Assembly (NCBI RefSeq): GCF_965208555.1
Contig: NZ_OZ242342.1
Location: 2,542,001 to 2,606,000 of the forward strand
From: Poriferisodalis sp965208555
GTDB taxonomy: Bacteria; Actinomycetota; Acidimicrobiia; Acidimicrobiales; Poriferisodalaceae
DNA: 64,000 nt
Direction: 5' to 3'
Below, piece by piece: positions 1 through 8,391 of the stretch; position 1 is the stretch's first letter, and the number at the start of each line of letters is the position of its first letter. The notes below the pieces were generated by a model. The model was not told the origin of the DNA and did not search any database. It saw only the letters and a program-made list of their open reading frames with translations. The position numbers and the translations under genes are program-made.

Positions 1-119
1 GCAGCACAGCCGCCATGGAGGCGGCGGCGGCGAACACAGCCGCCATGGAGGCGGCGGCGGCGAACACAGCCGCCATGGAGGCGGCGGCGGCGAACACAGC
101 CGCCATGGAGGCGGCGGTT
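1..119. repeat. 30-bp tandem repeat at the start of paaD
   Basis: Three consecutive 30-bp units begin at positions 15, 45 and 75. Each starts with ATG and reads as Met-Glu-Ala4-Asn-Thr-Ala-Ala. A fourth, partial unit at 105 runs into the body of the gene. The unit contains GCCGCC and GGCGGC arms around ATGGA, so each could form a small hairpin. Because the period is a multiple of three, changing copy number would leave the reading frame open. A diverged copy of the core occurs again near the 3' end of the same gene at about 578-600. Confidence 0.9.
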
Positions 120-617
120 CTCGAGGCAGTGTCGTCGGTATGCGATCCCGAGTATCCCGACATCACCATTGCAGAGCTGGGGATCCTCGAAAGCGTCTCG
201 GCCCGTGACCGCGGCGGCGCCGTACGGATCGAGCTGGTCCCCACCATGCTCGGCTGCCCGGCCCTCGACGTGATCGCCAGCGACGTGACCGCTGCGGCAC
301 GCTCGGCATGCATCGGCAGCGACGTGTCGGTGGAAGTGGTGTTCATCGCCGACCCGGTTTGGACGCCGGACCGCATATCGCCCGGAGCGGTGGAGTTCAT
401 GGCCCGCGAGTACTCGGTGGCTGTCCGCCGTGCGCGATCCCATGCGCCCTGCCCCATCTGCGGCAGTACCGCGCTTGAGCACCGGTCGGATTTCGGGCCG
501 ACGCCGTGCCGCAGCGTGGAATGGTGCCCGAGCTGCCGCAACCCCATCGAGGTGGTCGGCAGGGTTGACTTCCCGGCCGCCATGGAGGCGGCGCCAGCGA
601 ATGCGGTCCTCGCATGA
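15..617 (+). CDS. paaD: Phenylacetyl-CoA 1,2-epoxidase accessory subunit PaaD (PaaJ)
   Basis: PaaD is the small accessory protein of the phenylacetyl-CoA epoxidase system, thought to help mature or supply its metal centre; it belongs to the MIP18/DUF59 family. The N-terminal domain has CDPEYPDI at residues 43-50 and a Gly-Cys at 80-81. The C-terminal zinc-ribbon-like part carries Cys 146, 149, 165, 171 and 174. The first 30 residues come from the tandem repeat, and the family-like sequence starts at the fourth ATG (position 105), giving 170 residues, the usual size. The true start could be 15, 45, 75 or 105. The frame is also open to the window edge, so the protein might begin further upstream. 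It overlaps paaB by ATGA. Confidence 0.9.
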   Translation: MEAAAANTAAMEAAAANTAAMEAAAANTAAMEAAVLEAVSSVCDPEYPDITIAELGILESVSARDRGGAVRIELVPTMLGCPALDVIASDVTAAARSACIGSDVSVEVVFIADPVWTPDRISPGAVEFMAREYSVAVRRARSHAPCPICGSTALEHRSDFGPTPCRSVEWCPSCRNPIEVVGRVDFPAAMEAAPANAVLA

Positions 618-886
618 AGACCTACGAGGTGTTCCTGAAGCGTCCGGGCAAGGACCCGTTCACCCACGTCGGCGCCCTCGAAGCGCCCGACGACGACTTG
701 GCGCTCAGCTTCGCCCGCGACTGCTACACCCGGCGCTCTGAGGGCGACCAGATGTGGGTGGTGGCTCGCGAAGACCTGCTCGTCGCCGACGCTGTCGAGC
801 TCGAAATGGCAGACCGTCCTCACCGCCACAACGACGGAGCACTGCTGCGGGATCTGCGCAAGGCCGGAGACTCGTCAACCTCATGA
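614..886 (+). CDS. paaB: Phenylacetyl-CoA epoxidase subunit PaaB
   Basis: PaaB is a small structural subunit of the multicomponent monooxygenase that turns phenylacetyl-CoA into its ring epoxide, the first step of aerobic phenylacetate breakdown. The 90-residue product starts with the family-typical pattern (YEVF-KRPGKDPFTHVG) and contains the conserved middle stretch around residues 30-50 (FARDCYTRR, then MWVV). Length matches the family. The start ATG overlaps the paaD stop and the stop overlaps the paaC start (both ATGA), so the three genes are translationally coupled. The catalytic subunit paaA is not in the window and is expected upstream of position 1. Confidence 0.93.
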   Translation: MKTYEVFLKRPGKDPFTHVGALEAPDDDLALSFARDCYTRRSEGDQMWVVAREDLLVADAVELEMADRPHRHNDGALLRDLRKAGDSSTS

Positions 887-1656
887 CCGATCTGGCACCA
901 GCGGGCATTGACGGCGCGCACGATGTCGTGCTGGCGCTCGCTGACGACGAGCTGTGCATCGGTCAGAACCTGGCGTGGTGGATCGCCGTGGGGCCGTTCC
1001 TCGAGGAAGACCTGGCGCTGACCTCGATCAGCCAAGACGAGCTGGGCCACGCCCGGGCGCTCTACGGGTTGCTCGGCGACGACGTCGACGCGCTGGCCTA
1101 TGGTCGCCAGCCGCACGAGTACCGCAGCGCGCATCTCACCGAACTGCCCTGTCGCGACTGGGGCGAGACGCTGGTCCGGCACTTCCTGTACGACACCGCC
1201 GAGACCGTCCGCTGGGCGGCACTGGCGGACTCGTCGTGGGAAGCCCTCGGCGCCGTGGCGCGCCGAGCCCTGGCCGAGGAACGATCGCACCTGCGCCACG
1301 CATCGGGGCTGCTGTCGCGATTGCTGCGCACCGACGCCGGCCGCTCGCACCTGCTCCCGCTGTTCGATCAGTTCGCCCCGATGGCGTGCGAGCTGTTCGA
1401 GCTGCCGCCCGGCTGCTCCGGCGATGACCTCGTCGCTGCGGGGGTCATGACTCGCCCGGTGAGCGACCAGCGCGCCGAATGGCAGGCAATGGTGGACGAT
1501 GCCGTCGCTGGGGCTGGATACCAGCCACGATGGCCTGACCACGCCGGTCCCGCACCTGCGGCAGAGGGCCGCGCCGGACGGCGCTCACCCCATTTCGCCG
1601 CGCTGCACGCGGAGATGGTCGAGGTGATCTCGCTGGATCCAGCGGCGCGCTGGTAG
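883..1656 (+). CDS. paaC: Phenylacetyl-CoA epoxidase structural subunit PaaC
   Basis: PaaC is the ferritin-like, non-catalytic partner that pairs with PaaA in the epoxidase core. With the ATG at 883, which overlaps the paaB stop, the product has 257 residues, normal for the family. Recognisable segments are the early helix around DDELCIGQNLAWW, then QDELGHARALY (about residues 50-60), and LAEERSHLRHA in the second helical repeat. Longer reading of the same frame upstream of 883 runs through paaB and was not used. The gene is followed by 77 bases with no obvious terminator and then the molybdoenzyme gene on the same strand. Confidence 0.93.
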   Translation: MTDLAPAGIDGAHDVVLALADDELCIGQNLAWWIAVGPFLEEDLALTSISQDELGHARALYGLLGDDVDALAYGRQPHEYRSAHLTELPCRDWGETLVRHFLYDTAETVRWAALADSSWEALGAVARRALAEERSHLRHASGLLSRLLRTDAGRSHLLPLFDQFAPMACELFELPPGCSGDDLVAAGVMTRPVSDQRAEWQAMVDDAVAGAGYQPRWPDHAGPAPAAEGRAGRRSPHFAALHAEMVEVISLDPAARW

Positions 1657-1733
1657 CTGCTCTGCCACAATCGCCCGGGCGTCGGCCGGAGGCCGCCGGC
1701 GGCAGACAACGCGACACAGAGGCAGGTCGATTC

Positions 1734-4073
1734 ATGGCATTGCGAGGAACATCGGTGGTCCGGCGCGAGGACGAGTCGCTGCTGCGCGGCCAGGGACAGT
1801 TCGTCGCCAACCTCGCAGCGGATGCGGCCTGGTCGCCCATGGCGCACGCTTGCTACGTGACCTCGACGGTCGCCCATGCCGACATCACCGGACTCGACGT
1901 GAGCGCGGCGCGCAGCGCGCCCGGTGTGGTCGATGTCGTCACGGCCGCCGACGTCGATCTGGGCCCCTACCCGTCGCCGAATCCGGCATTCGACGGCGCC
2001 ATCGTGCGCCCGATGCTGGCTCGGGAGCGGGTGCGGTTCGTGGGCGAGCCCATCGCCGTCGTCGTGGCGGACAGCCCGGCGGCGGCGATGGACGCGGCCG
2101 AGCTGGTCATCGTCGACTACGAGCCGCTGCCGGCCCTCGTCGATCCCGAAGAGGCGCTGGAGGGTCCAGCGCTGTTCGACGGGATGGCTGAGCCGAATGT
2201 CGTGATCCGTATGTCGCTCGACGGCGAGCAGGCTGACTTCGCATCGTGCGATGCAGTCGCCGAGGTGCGCACGATCAACAATCGCATCGCCCCGTGCCCG
2301 CTGGAGCCGCGGGTGGCTGCGAGCCGCTGGGCCGACGACGGCCGCCTGCACCATGTCAACGCCGGACAGGGGCCTCACCCGGTGCGCGCGGGCCTCGCGA
2401 AGATCCTGGACCTGGACCGGTCCCAGATGCGCGTGCTCTCGCGCGACGTGGGCGGCAGCTTCGGGGCGAAGGCTCGCCCGCACCCCGAGGAAGCGCTGCT
2501 CGGCTGGCTGGCGGCCCGGACCGGCAGGCCGGTGATGTGGGTGCCCTCGCGCACCGACGACATGGTGGGTCTCGTGCACGGACGCGGGCAGATCCAGTAC
2601 TGCCGCATCGGCGGCACCCGCGACGGGCGCATCACGGCGTTCCAGGTGCACGTGGTTCAGCAGGCGGGCGCGTACGGGAACATGGGTGCAGCGCTGCCGA
2701 ACAACGGCCGGGCGATGCTGGCCGGCTGCTACGACATCGCCACGCTCGGCTTCACGTCGGTCTCGGTGCTCACCAACACCACGCCGACCGGTCCCTACCG
2801 GGGTGCCGGCCGGCCCGAGGCTGCGGCTGCGGTCGAGCGCGCCGTCGATGTGTTCGCTGCCGAGATCGGCATGGACCCCGCCGAGGTGCGCCGGAAGAAC
2901 TTCCTGCAGCCCGAGGTCTTCCCGCTCACCACCCGCACCGGCATGCCCTACGACACCGGCGCATACGAGGCCAGCCTGGATGCCGCGCTCGAAGCGGCCG
3001 GCTACAGCGCACTGCGCGAAGAGCAGGCCCGCCGTCGGGCAGACGGCGACGACAAGCTGCTCGGCATCGGGTTGGCGACCTACGTCGAGCGCACCGCGGG
3101 GATCGGGCGTTCCGAGTACGGGGCGGTGGAGCTGGTCGCGGGCGGTCGGATCGTGGCGCGGACCGGCTCGTCGCCGTACGGGCAGGGCCACCACACCTCA
3201 TGGGCGATGCTCATCGCTGACCGCACTGGTGTGCCGATGGACAGTATCGACATCATCCACGGCGATACCGACGAAGTGCCCCGCGGCGAGGTGACCGGCG
3301 GTTCGCGCTCGGTGCAGCTGGCCGGCGCGGCCATCTGGCAGGCCTCGGCGACGCTGGTCGATCAGGCCCGATCGGTGGCGGCGACGCTGCTGGAAGCCGA
3401 CCCCGCGGACATCACGCTGGACACCGAGGTCGGTGCCTTTCACGTCGTGGGCACACCGGCGGTCTCGGTGGGCTGGGCGGCCATCGCCGAACAGCTTGCG
3501 GCAGCGGCGCTTGGGAGCGACGGCGGCTCGGACGGCGACAGCGCTGCGGGGCCGCGCCTGCTGCACGCCGAGGAAGTGTTCGACTCCGAGGCGCCCACAT
3601 TCCCGTTCGGCACCCATGTCGCGGTGGTGGAGGTCGACCGCCACACCGGCGAGGTGGAGCTGCGCCAGCTCGTGGCCTGCGACGATGCCGGCACCATTCT
3701 CAACCCGCTGCTGGCGGCCGGCCAGGTGCACGGCGGCTTGGCTCAGGGGGCGGCCCAGGCGCTGTACGAGGAATTCGTCTACGACCCCGACGGCAACCCG
3801 CTCACCGGGAACTTCGCGGACTACCCGATCATCTCGGCGGCGGAGCTGCCCTTCTTCGACCGTGTGGTGCTCGAGACCCCCACGCACATCAACCCGCTGG
3901 GCGCCAAGGGCATCGGCGAGTCAGGCACGGTCGGTGCCACCCCCGCCATCCAGAACGCCGTCGTCGATGCCGTCGCCCACCTGGGCATCCGCCACATCGA
4001 CATGCCGCTCACCCCCCAACGCGTCTGGCAAGCCATCACCGCCGCAACCGGAAACGGCTCAGTCGTCGCCTGA
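1734..4073 (+). CDS. Xanthine dehydrogenase / CO dehydrogenase family molybdopterin-binding large subunit
   Basis: A 779-residue molybdenum hydroxylase large subunit. The N-terminal part matches the a/b hammerhead domain (about residues 10-120), followed by the molybdopterin-cytosine dinucleotide domains. The active-site loop reads PYRGAGR (354-360), which is the form II CoxL-like pattern and not the Cys-containing AYxCSFR loop of true form I CO dehydrogenase, so CO oxidation should not be assumed. The catalytic-type Glu is present in GIGESG (about residue 729). No FAD (CoxM-like) or 2Fe-2S (CoxS-like) subunit is adjacent, so partners must lie elsewhere. The 3' end overlaps the convergent rmuC gene by 15 bases. 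The substrate cannot be told from the sequence. Confidence 0.85.
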   Translation: MALRGTSVVRREDESLLRGQGQFVANLAADAAWSPMAHACYVTSTVAHADITGLDVSAARSAPGVVDVVTAADVDLGPYPSPNPAFDGAIVRPMLARERVRFVGEPIAVVVADSPAAAMDAAELVIVDYEPLPALVDPEEALEGPALFDGMAEPNVVIRMSLDGEQADFASCDAVAEVRTINNRIAPCPLEPRVAASRWADDGRLHHVNAGQGPHPVRAGLAKILDLDRSQMRVLSRDVGGSFGAKARPHPEEALLGWLAARTGRPVMWVPSRTDDMVGLVHGRGQIQYCRIGGTRDGRITAFQVHVVQQAGAYGNMGAALPNNGRAMLAGCYDIATLGFTSVSVLTNTTPTGPYRGAGRPEAAAAVERAVDVFAAEIGMDPAEVRRKNFLQPEVFPLTTRTGMPYDTGAYEASLDAALEAAGYSALREEQARRRADGDDKLLGIGLATYVERTAGIGRSEYGAVELVAGGRIVARTGSSPYGQGHHTSWAMLIADRTGVPMDSIDIIHGDTDEVPRGEVTGGSRSVQLAGAAIWQASATLVDQARSVAATLLEADPADITLDTEVGAFHVVGTPAVSVGWAAIAEQLAAAALGSDGGSDGDSAAGPRLLHAEEVFDSEAPTFPFGTHVAVVEVDRHTGEVELRQLVACDDAGTILNPLLAAGQVHGGLAQGAAQALYEEFVYDPDGNPLTGNFADYPIISAAELPFFDRVVLETPTHINPLGAKGIGESGTVGATPAIQNAVVDAVAHLGIRHIDMPLTPQRVWQAITAATGNGSVVA

Positions 4074-5345
4074 GGACAGTTCAGGGGCGTTGGCGGCGCG
4101 CACATCGCGCTCCACGAGGCCAGGCTCGCTGAGCTCGTCGCCGCCCGTCACCGATCCCAAGTCACGGAATCGACGGGCTTGTGGCAGCACCATTCGCTCG
4201 AACGAGCCCACGCTGTCGTTGTAGGCGCCGACAGCGCTGCGCAGGCCGCGGCCCATCTTGTCCACGTGCTCGATATAGGTCGAGAGGCGGGAGTACAGCT
4301 CGTTGCCGAGCTGGGCGACTTCTTCGGCGTTGCGGGCGATGTCCTGTCGCTGCCATGCCAATGCCACCGTTCTCAAGAAGGCGATGAGCAGCCCAGGGGT
4401 CGCGATGAGCACCCGGTGCCGATGCCAAGCGTTCTGCCAGACATCGCTGTCGACATCCATGGCCACGTCCAGCATCGGGTCGGTCGGCACGTACATCAGC
4501 ACGAAGTCAGGCGATCCCGATACCCACCGGCCGTAGTCGCGATCGCCGAGTTCCTTGGCTCGCTCGCTGAGGGCGGCCGCATGCTCGGCAAGAGCTTGCC
4601 GCTGTTCGCTCTCATCAGAAGACTGCGCGGCGCGGTCGTACGCGGCGAACGGCGTCTTGGCGTCGATGACGACGCTTGCCCCGCCTGGCACCTTGACGAC
4701 CACGTCGGGCCGCAGCCGACCCTCGGCGCCAAGCTCGCCGACCGTGGCCTGCTCGATGTAGTCGATGTGCCGGCTCATGCCGGCCGCCTCGATGACGTTG
4801 CGCAGGTGCTGCTCGCCCCAAGCACCCCGCATCTTGGAATCGCGCAGGATCTGTCGCAGGCCGCTCGTCTCGGAGACCAGTTGATCGACGCTCTGTGAGA
4901 CCTTGGCCGTGTCCTCCACCCTCGCCTTGTCTGCCTTGTTGACGTGCTCCTGCAGTTCTCGCAGGCGCTCGCGCATGGGCTCGACCAACTCCTTGACTGT
5001 CTTGCCAGCGGTCTTTGTCTGCTCAGAAGTGAGGTCGCGGAACTCCTTCATGAAGGTGTCGCGGGTGGACTGGCTGACCTCGGCCGCGATTTCCTTGAAA
5101 CGGTTCTCGATCTCGGCCTGCTTCTTGGTCATCTCCTCGATGCGAGCGGCCCGGTCGGCCTCGACCATGGCCAGCTGGGTCCGCAGTTCTGACGCGGCGT
5201 CGCGCTGGCTCGCCGATTCGTCGCGAGCCGTGTCGCGTTCGAGGATCACTTGTCCCAGCTGGCGAGAGCGCACGGCCCACACCACGATCGCGCCGACGGC
5301 GAGGCCCGCCACGATGGCGAGAACGACAGCAAGACCGGTGGACAT
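4059..5345 (-). CDS. rmuC: DNA recombination protein RmuC homologue
   Basis: RmuC-family proteins are predicted nucleases that limit DNA inversions at short inverted repeats. The 428-residue product has an N-terminal membrane anchor (about residues 4-25), a long charged coiled-coil region (about 30-150), and the C-terminal nuclease-like domain, seen in segments such as MRGAWGEQHLRNVIEAAGM, RPDVVVKVPGG and VVIDAKTPFAAYD. The start ATG at 5345 has AGGAG 8 bases upstream. An upstream in-frame GTG at 5354 overlaps that AGGAG and was not chosen. The gene is divergent from the solute-binding lipoprotein and convergent with the molybdoenzyme. Confidence 0.92.
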   Translation of the reverse strand: MSTGLAVVLAIVAGLAVGAIVVWAVRSRQLGQVILERDTARDESASQRDAASELRTQLAMVEADRAARIEEMTKKQAEIENRFKEIAAEVSQSTRDTFMKEFRDLTSEQTKTAGKTVKELVEPMRERLRELQEHVNKADKARVEDTAKVSQSVDQLVSETSGLRQILRDSKMRGAWGEQHLRNVIEAAGMSRHIDYIEQATVGELGAEGRLRPDVVVKVPGGASVVIDAKTPFAAYDRAAQSSDESEQRQALAEHAAALSERAKELGDRDYGRWVSGSPDFVLMYVPTDPMLDVAMDVDSDVWQNAWHRHRVLIATPGLLIAFLRTVALAWQRQDIARNAEEVAQLGNELYSRLSTYIEHVDKMGRGLRSAVGAYNDSVGSFERMVLPQARRFRDLGSVTGGDELSEPGLVERDVRAANAPELSSGDD

Positions 5346-5426
5346 AAGGCTCACTCCTCAATCGGCCTTGATCATCGCGCCACTAGCGTCGGCATTGGTG
5401 CCTTGCACGAATGCCTCCGCGAGTGG

Positions 5427-7262
5427 ATGGGTCACGAGCAGCAAAGGCTGCGGCTCCTGAGATCGCGGCGCGTCGGCATTTCGGCTCTTGTCACGACCCT
5501 GCTGCTGGCCGGGGCCTGCAGCTCCGCTGCGGAGGAGACACCCGAGGCCTCGGCGGCGCCGGCGACGACCGTCGCTCCCGTCGAGGGCACCGCAGTTGTC
5601 ACTCCGACGACAGGCGCCGCGGTGCAGAGTCCTGTGCCGACGGCGCAGGCACCATCAGAGGCGGCACCGCGCCGGGGCGGCACGCTGCGTGTGCTGCTGG
5701 CCGCAGATCCCACGCCCATCACCGGCTGGACACCGTGGGATCACACCTGCGCCTGGTCGTGCCGCAATGTGCTCGACCATGTCCTCGAGACGCTCACCGT
5801 CGTGCTGCCCGACGGATCGGTAGAGCCCTGGCTGGCTGAGTCTGTGTCCGCCGACGCTTCGCTGCAGCGATGGACCGTGACCCTGCGGCCGGGCATCAGC
5901 TTCACCGACGGCGAGCCGCTGGATGCCCTCACCGTCAAGACCGGCATCGACGACTACCTGCGCTCCGGCAGGGCCAGCAGCGGCCACCTGCGGGACGCTC
6001 GCATCACCTCGGTCATCGTCATCGACGAGCTGACGCTGGTGATCGAGTTGAGCGAGCCCAACGCCGGCCTGCCCGCGGCGCTGGCCGGCCCCGTCGGGCG
6101 CGTCTTCTCCGTTGTCGCCGCCGATGCCGACCCGGGCATCTTTGCCAGGGCGCCGGTCGGCACGGGGCCGTTCGTCTTCCGGCGCTGGTCGGCGGGGGAG
6201 CCGGCGGTGCTGGAGGCCAACCCCGACTACTGGCGAACTGCCGCAGACGGCGCAACCCTGCCGTGGGCCGACGACATCGTGTTCACCGAGATTGCCGACG
6301 AGCGACAGCGGCTCGCGGCGTTGCTGGACGGCCGCGGTGACATCCTGATGTCGAGATCGGCTGAGCTGTCCACTGCTGTGGACGCAGCCACCGATGGCGG
6401 GGGCCGCCCGCTCACCGCAGTCCGGCGCTTCGACGACAACGCCGGCGTCGTGCTGTTCAACCTGTTGCGTGCGCCGCTCGACGACATCCGGGTACGGCGA
6501 GCGTTGGTGGCTGCAACGGACCAGGAGCGCCTCGTCTCCGCACTCGGCCCTGACGTCGATTCGCTGGCCGCAACGCAATGGTGGTCACCCGCCAGCATCT
6601 GGCATTCGACCGAAGTCGCAGCGGCCTGGCCGACCCATGACGTCGAGCGTGCCCGTTCACTGCTGCGTGAGTACACGGAGGACCCCGAACGCTCCGACGA
6701 TCGGGATCCGGGCGAGCCCATACGGGTCAGGGTGCTGTGCACCGACGACCTCGCACTTGCGCGGATGACCGCCGAACTCGAGCGACAATGGGAAAGCACC
6801 GACCTGGTCGACGTCGATGTCGAGACGCTTGCCCGCACCGGGCTCATCAGCCGGGTCATGGGCTCGGTGATCCAGAGCCCGTCGTTCGCCGGCGACTTCG
6901 GCGCAACGTGCTGGCGCGTCGGCGGCGAGTCGGATCCGGCGATTCTGGCCTCGGCCGCCGTCGGCCCGGTCCGCACGACACCGCTGAACGTGTCCAACTT
7001 CACCGGCGAGCACCTCGCCGCGCTGGCGAGTCTGATCAAGTCGACCGACGCAGGGAGCGAACGGCTTGACGCAGTAGCGCAGTTCATGCTGGAGCTTGCG
7101 AACGAAGCGCCCTACGTGTTCCTGTCCTACTCCTCGAGCGTCGTGGCGGCGACGGCGGATGTCGCAGCGCTGGGGCGCACGTCGCTTCCCGATGGCAGCG
7201 TGGTCGAAGGGCAGCGACTCGGTGTCGGCCGGTATGACGAGGTGTGGCTGCGCCGTGAGTGA
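5427..7262 (+). CDS. ABC transporter substrate-binding lipoprotein, family 5 (peptide/nickel type)
   Basis: A 611-residue extracytoplasmic solute-binding protein of the DppA/OppA class. The chosen ATG at 5427 gives a classic lipoprotein signal: charged n-region, hydrophobic core and lipobox LAGAC at about residues 28-32. A Thr/Ala/Pro-rich linker follows. The mature part begins with RGGTLRVLLAADPTPITGW and contains typical family 5 landmarks such as PWLAESVSAD and GTGPFVFRRW. The frame continues upstream of 5427, but that part lacks a signal-like sequence. No permease or ATPase genes are nearby, so it is an orphan binding protein. The ligand (peptide, metal chelate or sugar) cannot be determined. 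Its last 8 bases overlap rsgA. Confidence 0.87.
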   Translation: MGHEQQRLRLLRSRRVGISALVTTLLLAGACSSAAEETPEASAAPATTVAPVEGTAVVTPTTGAAVQSPVPTAQAPSEAAPRRGGTLRVLLAADPTPITGWTPWDHTCAWSCRNVLDHVLETLTVVLPDGSVEPWLAESVSADASLQRWTVTLRPGISFTDGEPLDALTVKTGIDDYLRSGRASSGHLRDARITSVIVIDELTLVIELSEPNAGLPAALAGPVGRVFSVVAADADPGIFARAPVGTGPFVFRRWSAGEPAVLEANPDYWRTAADGATLPWADDIVFTEIADERQRLAALLDGRGDILMSRSAELSTAVDAATDGGGRPLTAVRRFDDNAGVVLFNLLRAPLDDIRVRRALVAATDQERLVSALGPDVDSLAATQWWSPASIWHSTEVAAAWPTHDVERARSLLREYTEDPERSDDRDPGEPIRVRVLCTDDLALARMTAELERQWESTDLVDVDVETLARTGLISRVMGSVIQSPSFAGDFGATCWRVGGESDPAILASAAVGPVRTTPLNVSNFTGEHLAALASLIKSTDAGSERLDAVAQFMLELANEAPYVFLSYSSSVVAATADVAALGRTSLPDGSVVEGQRLGVGRYDEVWLRRE

Positions 7263-8367
7263 CCGCGCCGCGTCCGGCGAGTCTCCGCCGAGCGTGCGGC
7301 AGCTCGGCTGGTTGCGTCGGGCCGCTCCCCCCGCAGACATGCCGGACGGGCACACCGTGAGCCGGGTCGCAGTCGAGCATCGAGGCGCCTACGAACTGGT
7401 CGATGCCTCGGGCGAAGCCACCGGAGCGCTCGATGCCACAGCGCGCCGTGCGGCCAGAACGCCATTCGATTACCCGACCGTCGGTGACTGGGTCGTTCGC
7501 TCGCTGGAAGCCCGTCACGACCGTCGCGTGGCGATCGCCGGCGTGCTGGATCGCGTCTCGCTGCTGTGCCGTCGCGCTCCCGGGCCGCGGACCCGCCCGC
7601 AGCTCGTGGCGGCCAATGCCGACGTCTTGGCGGTGGTCACGACGCCTGCCCCCGCCGGTGATGCGATCTCGCCGGAACTGGCCGCCGCCGGCCATCGAAT
7701 CGAGTGGTACCTCACGGCGGCGTTCAGCGGCGGTGCCCGGCCGGTGATCGTCGTGAACAAGATCGACACGGTGTCGGGCGCCGAGCACGAGGCAACGGTG
7801 GACGCGCTGCGCCGCCGGCTCGGCCCTGCAGCGGCCGACGTGCCGATCCTGGCAACCAGCGCGCTCGACGGCCGGGGGCTCGAGAGCCTCGGTGCCCTGG
7901 CCGCCGACGGGGCCACGGTCGCTCTCAGCGGACCGTCCGGAGTGGGCAAGTCATCGCTGGTCAACCGGCTCGCGGGAGCCGACGTGGTACCGGTGGCTCC
8001 CCTGAGCGCGGACGGCCGCGGACGGCATACCACCGTGCGCCGCCAGCTCGTCCCGGTCGGCGGCCCGGACGGCGGGACCGTCGTGGACACGCCGGGCCTG
8101 CAGGACCTGGTCCCCTGGGGAGGCGATCTGGGGCTGCGCCCCCCCGTCGGCGCTCAGCTCGGCTTGGCGAAGACGTTCAGCGAGATCACCGCACTCGCCC
8201 ACGAATGCCGCTTCGCTGACTGCACGCACACGGTCGAGCCGGGTTGCGCTGTCGCCGCCGCCGTCGAGGACGGCCGGCTCGCTGCTGAACGCCTCAGCAC
8301 GTACCTCGAACTCGTCGCTGACATGGAGATTCCCGATGCGTTCGGCAGCGGGGGAGGATCTCGCTGA
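7255..8367 (+). CDS. rsgA: Ribosome small subunit-dependent GTPase RsgA (YjeQ/EngC)
   Basis: RsgA is the circularly permuted GTPase that acts late in 30S subunit maturation. In the 370-residue product the motifs appear in the permuted order: NKID (G4), TSALDGRG (G5), GPSGVGKSSL (G1, P-loop), DTPGLQ (G3). An OB-fold-like N-terminal domain precedes them, and a C-terminal zinc-binding knuckle (Cys-x4-Cys-x-His-x5-Cys) sits at about residues 319-331. The GTG start at 7255 overlaps the preceding stop by 8 bases; the longer in-frame ATG readings lie inside the upstream gene. An inverted repeat spans its stop codon. Confidence 0.93.
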   Translation: MSDRAASGESPPSVRQLGWLRRAAPPADMPDGHTVSRVAVEHRGAYELVDASGEATGALDATARRAARTPFDYPTVGDWVVRSLEARHDRRVAIAGVLDRVSLLCRRAPGPRTRPQLVAANADVLAVVTTPAPAGDAISPELAAAGHRIEWYLTAAFSGGARPVIVVNKIDTVSGAEHEATVDALRRRLGPAAADVPILATSALDGRGLESLGALAADGATVALSGPSGVGKSSLVNRLAGADVVPVAPLSADGRGRHTTVRRQLVPVGGPDGGTVVDTPGLQDLVPWGGDLGLRPPVGAQLGLAKTFSEITALAHECRFADCTHTVEPGCAVAAAVEDGRLAAERLSTYLELVADMEIPDAFGSGGGSR

Positions 8368-8391
8368 GCCGCAGCGGCGGCCTGCTCAGCG
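8362..8391. terminator. Hairpin between convergent rsgA and enoyl-CoA hydratase genes
   Basis: A perfect 8-bp inverted repeat (CGCTGAGC at 8362-8369 and GCTCAGCG at 8384-8391) with a GC-rich loop covers both convergent stop codons. No T-run follows on either strand, so it is terminator-like rather than a textbook intrinsic terminator. Confidence 0.5.

Noticed and set aside
1..119. 30-bp repeats considered as a CRISPR array
   Set aside because: The units are directly adjacent without spacers and are in frame within paaD.
1368..3194. Long minus-strand open frame of about 600 codons
   Set aside because: It lies antisense to paaC and the molybdoenzyme gene, has Arg/His/Pro-rich low-complexity translation and no family resemblance; such shadows are expected in GC-rich DNA.
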